From CAYJAD01 sp964368075 (GTDB lineage Bacteria; Desulfobacterota; Desulfovibrionia; Desulfovibrionales; Desulfovibrionaceae), in the NCBI GenBank assembly GCA_964368075.1, contig CAYJAD010000096.1:1-5991 (forward strand): DNA of 5,991 bases. The letters run 5' to 3'. Both the position numbers and the translations under genes were made by a program. Numbering within the stretch: the first letter of the stretch is position 1; each line of letters starts with the position of its first letter. Of the stretch, positions 1 to 5,629 are shown piece after piece. The notes beneath the pieces were generated by a model, which did not search any database, was not told the DNA's origin, and saw only the letters and a list, made by a program, of their open reading frames with translations.

Positions 1-35
1 CCCCACCCCTCAAAAAAACCCCTTATGCCCATATG

Positions 36-150
36 AGATGTTTAAGTGTAAAAGAAGACAAAGTTTTTTGCGAAAGAAGCGTATCAAGACATGCGTGACT
101 GGAGCAAAAAAACAAGTCTGACGAAGCAGATTGCCCATTTTCAAACATCT
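36..150 (+). other. Imperfect hairpin around repeat copy 1
   Basis: Repeat copy 1 is bracketed by AGATGTTT (36-43) and AAACATCT (143-150), an eight-base perfect inverted pair. The inner stems at 63-71/104-113 and 80-84/91-95 are the same as in copy 2. The left side is shorter than in copy 2: it lacks the AAAATGGG segment that would pair with 134-141, so the middle of the stem is open or asymmetrically bulged. The outer arms share no sequence with those of copy 2 but are still complementary to each other. Confidence 0.45.
54..143. repeat. 90-bp repeat, copy 1
   Basis: This 90-bp segment recurs almost exactly at 199-287. By direct comparison the copies differ only by G at 93 versus A at 238 and by one extra A in the A-run at 106-112. 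Inside it, GTTTTTTGC (63-71) is complementary to the GCAAAAAAAC run (104-113, one bulged A), and CGTAT (80-84) pairs with ATGCG (91-95) through one T-G wobble. Outside it, AGATGTTT (36-43) and AAACATCT (143-150) form an inverted pair. One frame reads open across this copy but meets a stop just upstream at 49-51, and copy 2 is frameshifted, so I treat it as non-coding. Positions 1-53 show only a C-rich, A-rich stretch and no gene. The family is unrecognised; a dispersed intergenic repeat or MITE-like element is the likeliest class. Confidence 0.9.
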
Positions 151-169
151 GATTAAAAACACTTCAATA

Positions 170-295
170 CAGTTCGCTCAAAATGGGTGAGATGCAAGGA
201 AGACAAAGTTTTTTGCGAAAGAAGCGTATCAAGACATACGTGACTGGAGCAAAAAACAAGTCTGACGAAGCAGATTGCCCATTTTCAGCGAACTG
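170..295 (+). other. Long imperfect hairpin element around repeat copy 2
   Basis: Copy 2 and its flanks form one co-linear inverted repeat in which paired positions sum to 465. The outer arm 170-178 (CAGTTCGCT) pairs with 287-295 (AGCGAACTG). After one mismatch, 180-187 pairs with 278-285, followed by T-G and G-T wobbles. A short block at 193-195 pairs with 270-272. A nine-pair arm joins 208-216 to 249-257, and CGTAT at 225-229 pairs with ATACG at 236-240 around a six-base loop. The wobbles at 188/277 and 189/276 are tolerated in RNA copied from the plus-strand sense but become A-C mismatches in the opposite sense, which weakly favours a plus-sense transcript. It could be a structured RNA, a folded single-stranded DNA site, or a palindromic mobile element. 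No promoter was identified for it. Confidence 0.6.
199..287. repeat. 90-bp repeat, copy 2
   Basis: Second copy of the 54-143 repeat in the same orientation, 89 bp long, separated from copy 1 by 55 bp (144-198). The very low divergence implies recent duplication, recent mobility, conversion between copies, or selection on sequence. The single substitution (A238) falls in the innermost stem and turns a T-G wobble into a T-A pair, so pairing is kept. The copy ends about 20 bp from the stop codon of the phage cement-protein gene on the opposite strand. Confidence 0.9.
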
Positions 296-305
296 CTACA
301 GTTTG

Positions 306-710
306 TTATAGGTACTGTTCCACCTCATACCCCTCATCCTCAAACCCACTCAAGGCACAAAATAGCTTGCCCCCCGTAGGCGTGCCCGTAACGCTTATCT
401 TTAATCGCAGCCAAGGCTTCACCACAGAACGAGGGAGAAAGCGCCATCCGGTACGCTTACCCACCTTGAAATCTGAAGCTGTTAAGCTTAGACTTGCACC
501 TGTCACGTCGGCATAGCTACCATTTTCGCTATCAGATTGTTGTAAAGTGAGTGTTACCGCGGTAGCACCGGCTAAGTCTTCAGTAATACGTGTATTAATA
601 AGTATAGGCTGCACTTTGCCGGGGGTATGTAAGGATGTTAAGCCCACAGGATCACCAGAAGTGGTGCTAACAGCCCCTTCAAAAAGAATAAGATGACTAT
701 CTATAATCAT
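306..710 (-). CDS. Bbp16-like phage capsid cement protein
   Basis: A 134-aa protein resembling the Bbp16 family of capsid cement (decoration) proteins of Bordetella phage BPP-1-like podoviruses. These proteins bind the outside of the assembled shell and stabilise contacts between major capsid subunits. Visible features are the N-terminus MIIDSHLILFEGA, a segment LQQSDSENG (56-64), the motif GWRFLP (88-93) and a beta-rich C-terminal half with WLRLKISVTGTPTGGK (100-115). There is no signal peptide or membrane segment. The ATG at 710 is preceded by AAAGGA at suitable spacing. The gene lies 29 bp after the major capsid gene on the same strand, which is the expected place for a cement gene. It is the last gene of the block: no adaptor or tail gene follows, and the hairpin repeats begin about 10 bp past its stop. 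The assignment comes from remembered family resemblance plus gene order. Confidence 0.75.
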   Translation of the reverse strand: MIIDSHLILFEGAVSTTSGDPVGLTSLHTPGKVQPILINTRITEDLAGATAVTLTLQQSDSENGSYADVTGASLSLTASDFKVGKRTGWRFLPRSVVKPWLRLKISVTGTPTGGKLFCALSGFEDEGYEVEQYL

Positions 711-739
711 AAGAATTCCTTTATTCTATTATTTAAAAG

Positions 740-1729
740 TTATATGGCAGATTCTGTAGCCATAATAGCATCACACTGGCGCAAAGGTCGCCCAAAAATA
801 AGCGGCATACCATCACTTTTAAAAGCTTCGCCATACACCAAGTGCACATTGCCTGCATCGGTAGATTGCAATTCAATGGCGGCCATAAGTTCTTCATTGG
901 CGTACCATACAGCCTTTTGACGTAACACTTCGGGCATTTTATTTTTTGCTGAAATGAAAAGCTGTTGTAAATCTACAAAGCCGCTTTGCCCTTTACGTTT
1001 CGTTAGGGATGCCACGGGAATATTGGCAATACGCACACATGCACGCCAATCTCGTAAGGCCAAACCAAGGCTCCACTGATAACGATTCACAATGGCTTCG
1101 TAGTGGCGGCCTTCGCTATCTTCCACGGTTTGAATACCTAAGTCTTTATGTTCAAAACCACCGGAGCTGTCCTTGGGATATATGCCATGTATGGAGCGCT
1201 CCCCCCAAGAAATAAGCCATGCCGAAGTGCACGCATCGCCTGTGCCGCCGGCATCAATGACGTTGGGGGCATCCTTGGCAGGATAGCGCAATGAAAGCCC
1301 TTTAAATTCATCGGGGTTAACATCGGAATTACCATAAAAAAGCGTACGCGCCGCTTTTTGGCGCATGGCTTCGGCAAAAGCCACCGATTCCCCATCAATA
1401 AACTTAGATGCATTATGTCCATAAAGCTTAGACTCTGCCTCATCAATAAGCATGCGACTTTCCATCATAGAGCAAGGCTCTTTCACTTGCGTCCACTGGC
1501 TCTTACTGTAAGGGGTACCTTGGTATAAACGACGCCAATACACTTCGGGTAAGCCTGTGCGTATGCGCGTCAAATGCCCATCGGATTGGTTAGATTCCAT
1601 AAATTGCACGTCATCCAAAATGTCATTGGTTTCATTCATAAGTTCTATGATGGAACCAGCGGCCTCTGTGCTATAAAAATCGCGTAGTTCTGCCAAAGTA
1701 GCCACAAGGCCTAGATGTTTTTTTGCCAT
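740..1729 (-). CDS. Phage major capsid protein (BPP-1/Bbp17-like podovirus type)
   Basis: A 329-aa major capsid protein, expected to have the HK97 fold and to form the icosahedral shell of a short-tailed phage. Segments typical of this family are NETNDILDD (32-40), a GHLTRIRTGLPEVYWR stretch (51-66) with the RTGLP motif, FYGN (131-134), IDAGGTG (148-154), GIYPK (182-186) and LALRDWR (223-229). The length matches the usual 325-340 aa, and the frame is intact from ATG to TAA, so nothing indicates decay. AGAAGG lies about six bases before the ATG. It sits 52 bp downstream of the scaffold-like gene and 29 bp upstream of the cement gene, the standard head-module order. I recognise this family well; the exact subfamily is less sure. 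There is no sign of an N-terminal prohead-protease domain. Confidence 0.92.
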   Translation of the reverse strand: MAKKHLGLVATLAELRDFYSTEAAGSIIELMNETNDILDDVQFMESNQSDGHLTRIRTGLPEVYWRRLYQGTPYSKSQWTQVKEPCSMMESRMLIDEAESKLYGHNASKFIDGESVAFAEAMRQKAARTLFYGNSDVNPDEFKGLSLRYPAKDAPNVIDAGGTGDACTSAWLISWGERSIHGIYPKDSSGGFEHKDLGIQTVEDSEGRHYEAIVNRYQWSLGLALRDWRACVRIANIPVASLTKRKGQSGFVDLQQLFISAKNKMPEVLRQKAVWYANEELMAAIELQSTDAGNVHLVYGEAFKSDGMPLIFGRPLRQCDAIMATESAI

Positions 1730-1781
1730 AATTTACCTTCTTTTGAATTTAGAATATATGAGTTTTCTACTAAAAAAACGA

Positions 1782-2360
1782 TTACTTGTTGTATTTTCCG
1801 TATAAGCGTTCGTGTCGCGGTAAAACCGTAGGTGCCGAAGATCCCAACAAGACAGCGTCTTCAGCATGGGCCTTACCTATGGCAGATAAAAAACGTATAA
1901 CAATGGGGTGATTAGCATAGCCTGTTTCTTGTAAAACCGCATAGAGCTTACGATCTGGGTCGAATTTTGCCAATCCAGCCCGCGCATATGCCAGAGTAGA
2001 CTCCATGGCAGAACCGCCAAGCTCTCGATCGCGGCGCACTTCATCGCCCCATGCTGCCACTTGTTGTTCATGAGCCTTAGCGTGCTCTTGCGCATTGCGG
2101 TGCGAAATTTCCAAAAGTTTCTGCGCTTTCATATTATCAAGACCCAACTCGCGAGCTTGATCTTCAAAGATAGCTTGCTGCATTTCATTTAAAGTCATGT
2201 CCGCTGGAATTTGTAGTTGATAACAAACACACATCTCTTCGTCATGGTTGGAAGGCATTTCCAGTAAGTTCTGTGACAGGCTTTGCAACATATGTTGTTT
2301 ATTTTTTCCTTGACCATTTTTCACCATTCTTGCCCCTTTTCTTTGCATTACTTCAGGCAT
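1782..2360 (-). CDS. Putative phage capsid scaffolding protein
   Basis: A 192-aa soluble, charged, largely helical protein placed directly before the major capsid gene, where podoviruses encode the internal scaffold that directs procapsid assembly and is then lost. The segment WGDEVRRDRELGG (104-116), the AKFDP turn (131-135) and the C-terminal block QETGYANHPIVIRFLSAIGK (144-163), followed by AHAED, match a pattern I associate with scaffold or capsid-assembly proteins of T7-like and BPP-1-like phages. The middle (about 57-105) is rich in Q, E, A and K and probably coiled-coil. The start at 2360 is chosen because AGGAGG lies four bases before it. In-frame ATGs at codons 5 and 12 are alternatives, and codon 5 overlaps the upstream stop as TAATG. 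The first 13 bases overlap the 72-aa gene, suggesting coupled translation. Confidence 0.75.
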   Translation of the reverse strand: MPEVMQRKGARMVKNGQGKNKQHMLQSLSQNLLEMPSNHDEEMCVCYQLQIPADMTLNEMQQAIFEDQARELGLDNMKAQKLLEISHRNAQEHAKAHEQQVAAWGDEVRRDRELGGSAMESTLAYARAGLAKFDPDRKLYAVLQETGYANHPIVIRFLSAIGKAHAEDAVLLGSSAPTVLPRHERLYGKYNK

Positions 2361-2566
2361 TTTTCCTCCTCATAGTCCATGATTAATTGTAAAATGTTTT
2401 GTGCCCCTTGCGCGCTGTGCCCCGCAGCTAGCCAGCGCAAAAACACCCTTCCCTCTTTACAAGCCATAAGCCCGCGCACTGCCTCTTTCATGTGCTTATC
2501 AAAAGTGCGTTGTGCTTCTTGCACATCTTCCCTTTGGCCTTGCATGGCCGTGAACACATTTTCCAT
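2348..2566 (-). CDS. Small phage head-module protein, Bbp19-like
   Basis: A 72-aa acidic and helical protein located between the portal and scaffold genes. The core FDKHMKEAVRGLMACKEGRV (22-41), followed by FLRWL, fits the pattern of the Bbp19 family seen at this position in BPP-1-like phages: a short helix, a (S/T/C)xxGRxxL-type turn and an aromatic/leucine stretch. The role of that family is not established; a part in head assembly or regulation of scaffold expression is inference. The ATG at 2566 follows AAGGGGG. The 3' end contains the ribosome binding site of the scaffold gene, and the two reading frames overlap by 13 bases, so expression of the pair is probably coupled. The family name is moderately sure; that this is a real phage gene is much surer. 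Confidence 0.65.
   Translation of the reverse strand: MENVFTAMQGQREDVQEAQRTFDKHMKEAVRGLMACKEGRVFLRWLAAGHSAQGAQNILQLIMDYEEEKCLK
2365..2370 (-). promoter_or_regulatory. Strong ribosome binding site for the scaffold gene, inside the upstream gene
   Basis: A perfect AGGAGG on the minus strand, four A residues before the ATG at 2360. It lies within the last codons (Glu-Glu-Glu region) of the 72-aa gene. It fixes the scaffold start at 2360 rather than the in-frame ATGs at 2348 or 2327. Confidence 0.75.
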
Positions 2567-2599
2567 ACGCCCCCTTTTTTATATAAATAGCTTCAAACT

Positions 2600-4318
2600 C
2601 TATTCGATGCCTTTAATTAAGGCAGAAGCTAAGGTGTTTTCCTCCAACGATACTTTGCTCAAATCAGCAGCCATAGCAGTAACACTTTCTAACGTTTCAA
2701 GGCTTTGCTGTTGCTGTTCCTGTTGCGTTTTCTGTTGCGCAATTGCGTTTTGTTGTTCTTCTCTGGCCTTGCGCAATTGCTGACGTTCTTCGACGGAGTG
2801 CAACAATGCCGGCGCCACGCCCAAGTATTCTGCATATTCTTCCACAGCTTTGTCTGCATTGAGCATATCTGTCACTTCCGGCTTAGTGGCAGATATATTT
2901 TTTACAAAAGCGACCAATCTATCTACTGCCGAGGTGCTTACCATTTTTTGGGCTTGAGCCAAAAGGCTTACAAATTCTACTTTGATTTTTTGCCCTTGAA
3001 ATTCTTTAGGCATGGGTGGTGCCATGTTATGGCGTAGCATCAGTTGAAAAGTGCGCTCAATAAGCGGAGTAAAAAGCTCAAAGTGCAATCTTTCCAAAGC
3101 CGGCCCCAATAAAATCAGTTTTTCCTCTTCACGTACCGCCACCTCCTTGGCAGTCACATGCTGCTTTTGCGAGCTATCGAGTAAAAGACGAAATAAGTCG
3201 TTATACAGCCCTTTTTGAATTTGCTTTTGCACATCTTGCATGGCAAGGCGGGCGCCTTGAATTTCAGGGCGAATATCCAAAATAGGAGTGGCAGCTTGCG
3301 GACTTTGCCCCGGTGCAGATTCCACATAATTGATGCCACCGGGGGTCAAATCTAGCCCTACAGATTTTAACGAAGCAGACACAGCCGTCGGTGGATCTAC
3401 AGCCTTATGAATAGCTTTAAGCATGGTAATGCCCATTTGCTGCAGCATGCGGCAATCTGGCAGTACATCCATGGCTGGCGAGCGTCCGTACACATCGTTA
3501 CCGGCCACATCCCAGCGCACTCCAAAGCCAGGAAAGTCCTCAAAGCCCGACTCCGATAATATGCCTTTGCCATGTTGAGCGCGAAATCCTTCTAGCCAGT
3601 ACACCGAAGCAAAAGGCATATGCTTAGGCAAGCGGCCTTGGCTGGCATCTTCCTTACGAGGAAAGATGGCATGTATCACCGTATGACTGTTTTCTCTGCC
3701 ATGAGCACTTTCTTTCAAAACATAGTCAGGTAAGTGTGCTTTACCAAAATGCATTTTCAATTGACGCGAACTCATACGAAAGCGACGAAATACCACGTCT
3801 ACCCTTTGCTTTGCATTAATATCAAGGCAGTATTCACCAGCGCAAAAGGGTAAAAAGCGAAAACCGTGTTCAAAATCTGCCAATTCCAACATAAATGCAG
3901 TGCCAAAGGTGCCTAATTCTCCATAAAGAGTGTGTACTGCACTGTAAAAATTAGAACCGGCAAAAATTTTTGCCATACGTTTACTCACATCCATAAGCCA
4001 AGTGCGCATGGGGGCGTGAGCGGCCAGCTCAGCATCTTCCAAACTTAATTGAAACCAAGGCCTTGCGGGGCTTGTCATGCCACCTTGTAGGCCTGCCGCC
4101 AATGTACGCATGGCTAAAATGCCCGTAGCATCCACCAATTTGTCATTAAGCATGGGCATTTTTCGCCATGCATGAGGGTTCTTGCCCACATTACGATAGC
4201 GTGTAGGCAAAAAATGATCTGCTAAATCTTCCCAGGCTGCCTCATAGCTATGCCTTGCTTCAAGTAAAGCAGAAAATCTTTGCTGTAGTCGTTGAATTTT
4301 TAAAGGATCTGTATGCAT
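2600..4318 (-). CDS. Phage portal (head-to-tail connector) protein
   Basis: A 572-aa protein of the podovirus head-to-tail connecting type (family corresponding to Pfam PF12236). It forms the dodecameric ring at one capsid vertex through which DNA is packaged and to which the tail attaches. Family-like segments are the N-terminal SYEAAWEDLADHFLP (23-37), NDKLVDATGILAMRTLAAGL (58-77), followed by QGGMTSPARPWF, a FGTAFMLE stretch near 136-143, GNDVYGRSPAMDVLPD near 276-291, and the clip/stem region around AVDPPTAV. The C-terminal tail (about 510-544) is unusually Gln/Glu-rich, mainly QQ runs, and probably a flexible coiled coil. The start codon is separated by only one base from the TAG of the preceding small gene and has only a weak GGGG upstream, so translation probably depends on reinitiation. 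The frame is intact and the length normal. Confidence 0.92.
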   Translation of the reverse strand: MHTDPLKIQRLQQRFSALLEARHSYEAAWEDLADHFLPTRYRNVGKNPHAWRKMPMLNDKLVDATGILAMRTLAAGLQGGMTSPARPWFQLSLEDAELAAHAPMRTWLMDVSKRMAKIFAGSNFYSAVHTLYGELGTFGTAFMLELADFEHGFRFLPFCAGEYCLDINAKQRVDVVFRRFRMSSRQLKMHFGKAHLPDYVLKESAHGRENSHTVIHAIFPRKEDASQGRLPKHMPFASVYWLEGFRAQHGKGILSESGFEDFPGFGVRWDVAGNDVYGRSPAMDVLPDCRMLQQMGITMLKAIHKAVDPPTAVSASLKSVGLDLTPGGINYVESAPGQSPQAATPILDIRPEIQGARLAMQDVQKQIQKGLYNDLFRLLLDSSQKQHVTAKEVAVREEEKLILLGPALERLHFELFTPLIERTFQLMLRHNMAPPMPKEFQGQKIKVEFVSLLAQAQKMVSTSAVDRLVAFVKNISATKPEVTDMLNADKAVEEYAEYLGVAPALLHSVEERQQLRKAREEQQNAIAQQKTQQEQQQQSLETLESVTAMAADLSKVSLEENTLASALIKGIE

Positions 4319-4319
4319 A

Positions 4320-4553
4320 CTATTGCCCCAAGAGGGTATTCACTTGTGCGGCGCCTTGCGAATTTTGCGTTGTGCTTTGCACAGGACTTGTAAGCACAGC
4401 TCCCTGAATGCCTGAAGCTTTAGCAGCCTTATCTTTTTGACTGCGCCTTGCCGCGGTGGCGGCTTCGGTGACTGGCTTAGCCACTTGCGCTTTTTCTGGT
4501 GCTGTATAAACGGGAGCGGGTGGTGCGCTATAACCTCCAGTAGAAAATCCCAT
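4320..4553 (-). CDS. Small phage protein encoded just before the portal (77 aa)
   Basis: A 77-aa protein beginning MGFSTGGYSAPPAPVYTAPE, then an Ala/Pro/Val-rich stretch, a basic segment AARRSQKDKAAKAS (about 35-48) and a C-terminus ending NTLLGQ. Small proteins of this build, with a Gly/Pro-rich start, basic middle and TLLG ending, commonly sit between terminase and portal genes in podovirus head modules. No function is known to me. The ATG at 4553 is chosen because AAAGGAGG lies four bases upstream; a longer reading from TTG at 4583 would put that site inside the gene and is unlikely. It is probably coupled to the portal gene (stop and start one base apart). It is now the first gene of the block, and no terminase gene precedes it. 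Confidence 0.75.
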   Translation of the reverse strand: MGFSTGGYSAPPAPVYTAPEKAQVAKPVTEAATAARRSQKDKAAKASGIQGAVLTSPVQSTTQNSQGAAQVNTLLGQ

Positions 4554-4557
4554 AATG

Positions 4558-4565
4558 CCTCCTTT
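4558..4565 (-). promoter_or_regulatory. Ribosome binding site deciding the start of the 77-aa gene
   Basis: AAAGGAGG on the minus strand, four bases before the ATG at 4553. It is the strongest site in the phage block and rules against the upstream TTG start at 4583. Confidence 0.75.
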
Positions 4566-4612
4566 GTTGTCGTGCAGAGGCAAAATGCCAAAATTGTGGA
4601 TTTTCGTAAGAG

Positions 4613-4624
4613 TGAAACGTTTCA
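4613..4624. promoter_or_regulatory. Perfect 12-bp palindrome, possible LacI-family-type operator
   Basis: TGAAACGTTTCA is a perfect palindrome with the central CG typical of operators of LacI/GalR-family repressors. It is 60 bases upstream of the 77-aa phage gene start and about 245 bases upstream of pyrH, so if functional it is better placed to control the minus-strand genes. No such regulator gene is in the window. The resemblance is suggestive only. Confidence 0.3.
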
Positions 4625-4787
4625 GATAGGTATTTTGCCTACATTTCCAAGGCGCTTTTTAGGAATGATAGAAATAAAATATTGGAATATGCATTTTGTC
4701 CCTTTTATCACTAGTGACAAAGCAGAATTTTTTTGGTATTTTAAGGTGTTTAACAAGGTGCTTAAGAGAACAAATATCATGTCTACC

Positions 4788-4816
4788 ATGACAATATATT
4801 GTTTTTATTATATTTG
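4788..4816 (+). promoter_or_regulatory. Candidate sigma-70-type promoter for pyrH
   Basis: ATGACA (4788-4793) and TATTTG (4811-4816) are 17 bases apart in an AT-rich stretch 52 bases before the pyrH start. The -35 box matches the consensus well but the -10 box is weak. It is the best candidate I can see by eye, and a promoter must exist somewhere here if pyrH is not read from further upstream. Confidence 0.3.
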
Positions 4817-4867
4817 CACCGTTCCTTTGCCTTTGGCAACAACGACACTAAAGCAAGGTAGAAAATC

Positions 4868-5578
4868 ATGTCTGCACTCAAATACAAGCGTGTTTTACTT
4901 AAATTGAGCGGCGAAGCATTAGCCGGTGACCAAAAAACAGGTATTCAACCCGAAACCGTGTCAAAAATTTGCAAAGAAGTTGGAGACGTGGTCTCCATGG
5001 GATTAGAAGTTGCCTTGGTTATTGGCGGGGGCAATATCTTTCGCGGCATTTCCTCTTCTGCCAAGGGCATGGAGCGTTCTTCTGCCGACTACATGGGCAT
5101 GCTTGCCACAGTATTAAATGCCTTGGCAGTACAAGATGTACTTGAAAAGCAAGGGTATCCCACCCGTGTACTTTCGGCAATTACCATGCAGGAAGTCTGC
5201 GAGCCCTATATTCGTCGCCGTGCTTTGCGTCACTTAGAAAAAGGGCGTGTGGTCATTTGCGCCGCAGGCACAGGCAATCCTTACTTTACCACAGATACCG
5301 CAGCTGCCTTACGCGGCATGGAATTACAATGCGATGCCATTATTAAAGCTACAAAGGTTGATGGCGTGTACAACAAAGACCCCATGAAATTTAGCGATGC
5401 CGTAAAATATGAAACCGTAAGCTATGACGAAGCTTTGGCTCAGCATCTTGGCGTCATGGACGCCACAGCATTGGCATTGGCTCAAGAAAACACTGTGCCT
5501 ATCTTAGTATGCAAGATGTTTGGGGGCGACATTCAGCGTATTGTATGCGGCGAAAATGTCGGTACCATAGTTTCTTAA
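4868..5578 (+). CDS. pyrH: UMP kinase (uridylate kinase)
   Basis: A 236-aa cytoplasmic UMP kinase of the amino-acid-kinase fold, normally a homohexamer. It phosphorylates UMP to UDP with ATP, the step that feeds all pyrimidine nucleotide synthesis. Clear family motifs are LLKLSGE (10-16, phosphate binding), VIGGGNIFRG (51-60), ER-SSADYMGMLAT (69-81, UMP site), GTGNPYFTTDTA (134-145), KATKVDGVYNKDP (160-172, ATP site) and MDATA (197-201). The length is normal and the frame intact. AAGG about nine bases before the ATG serves as ribosome binding site. The sequence is closest in character to Desulfovibrio-type PyrH. It lies 51 bp upstream of frr and is probably co-transcribed with it. In many bacteria rpsB and tsf precede pyrH; here divergent phage genes take that place. 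Confidence 0.98.
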   Translation: MSALKYKRVLLKLSGEALAGDQKTGIQPETVSKICKEVGDVVSMGLEVALVIGGGNIFRGISSSAKGMERSSADYMGMLATVLNALAVQDVLEKQGYPTRVLSAITMQEVCEPYIRRRALRHLEKGRVVICAAGTGNPYFTTDTAAALRGMELQCDAIIKATKVDGVYNKDPMKFSDAVKYETVSYDEALAQHLGVMDATALALAQENTVPILVCKMFGGDIQRIVCGENVGTIVS

Positions 5579-5629
5579 TAAAGATTTTTAATTTTTTTTA
5601 TAAAAGATTTTATTTGGAGGAATAGTATA

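Larger units (their letters stand above)
4554..4867. promoter_or_regulatory. Divergent intergenic region between the phage head genes and pyrH
   Basis: 314 bp without a credible gene. It must contain the 5' leader of pyrH on the plus strand and any promoter driving the phage genes on the minus strand. It is AT-rich and holds a 12-bp perfect palindrome TGAAACGTTTCA (4613-4624), the 10-bp palindromes TCACTAGTGA (4708-4717) and CAATATATTG (4792-4801), and a short TTGCC-TTT-GGCAA hairpin (4827-4839) in the pyrH leader. No terminase C-terminus is readable in any minus-strand frame here. The break between phage and host DNA presumably lies in this interval, but I see no direct repeat or att-like core marking it. 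Confidence 0.6.

Noticed and set aside
52..144. An open frame through repeat copy 1 that looks protein-like (KTKFFAKEAYQDMRDWSKK and onward)
   Set aside because: A stop sits just upstream at 49-51, there is no start or ribosome binding site, and the same frame is shifted to a stop in copy 2 by the one-base A-run difference.
54..287. The repeat pair as template and variable repeats of a diversity-generating retroelement, considered because BPP-1 carries one
   Set aside because: The copies differ at one A/G position and one A-run length rather than at many adenines, neither copy lies in a gene, and no reverse transcriptase is present.
54..287. CRISPR array
   Set aside because: Only two units with 90-bp repeats and a single 55-bp gap that takes part in the flanking stems; no cas gene is present.
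170..295. Rho-independent terminator of the phage operon
   Set aside because: The hairpin is far too long and mismatched, and no T-run follows immediately on the minus strand. It could still act as a transcript end, but that is unsupported.
2379..3037. Plus-strand open frames opposite the portal and 72-aa genes, Cys/Phe-rich
   Set aside because: They are antisense to confidently identified phage genes, have the composition expected from reading those genes backwards, and lack ribosome binding sites.
4340..4591. Alternative minus-strand frame overlapping the 77-aa gene
   Set aside because: The 77-aa frame has a near-perfect ribosome binding site, a family-like N-terminus and a TLLG ending; the alternative has none.
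4554..4680. A leftover terminase C-terminus upstream of the 77-aa gene
   Set aside because: Minus-strand frames here are short and show no terminase nuclease motif. The frame continuous with the 77-aa gene opens only after a stop near 4657 and has no recognisable content.
4437..4907. Plus-strand open frame running through the intergenic region into pyrH
   Set aside because: It overlaps the 77-aa phage gene and the pyrH start in another frame, has no recognisable motif and no ribosome binding site.
5579..5629. Terminator between pyrH and frr
   Set aside because: The gap is AT-rich with T-runs but has no GC stem; the genes are likely co-transcribed.
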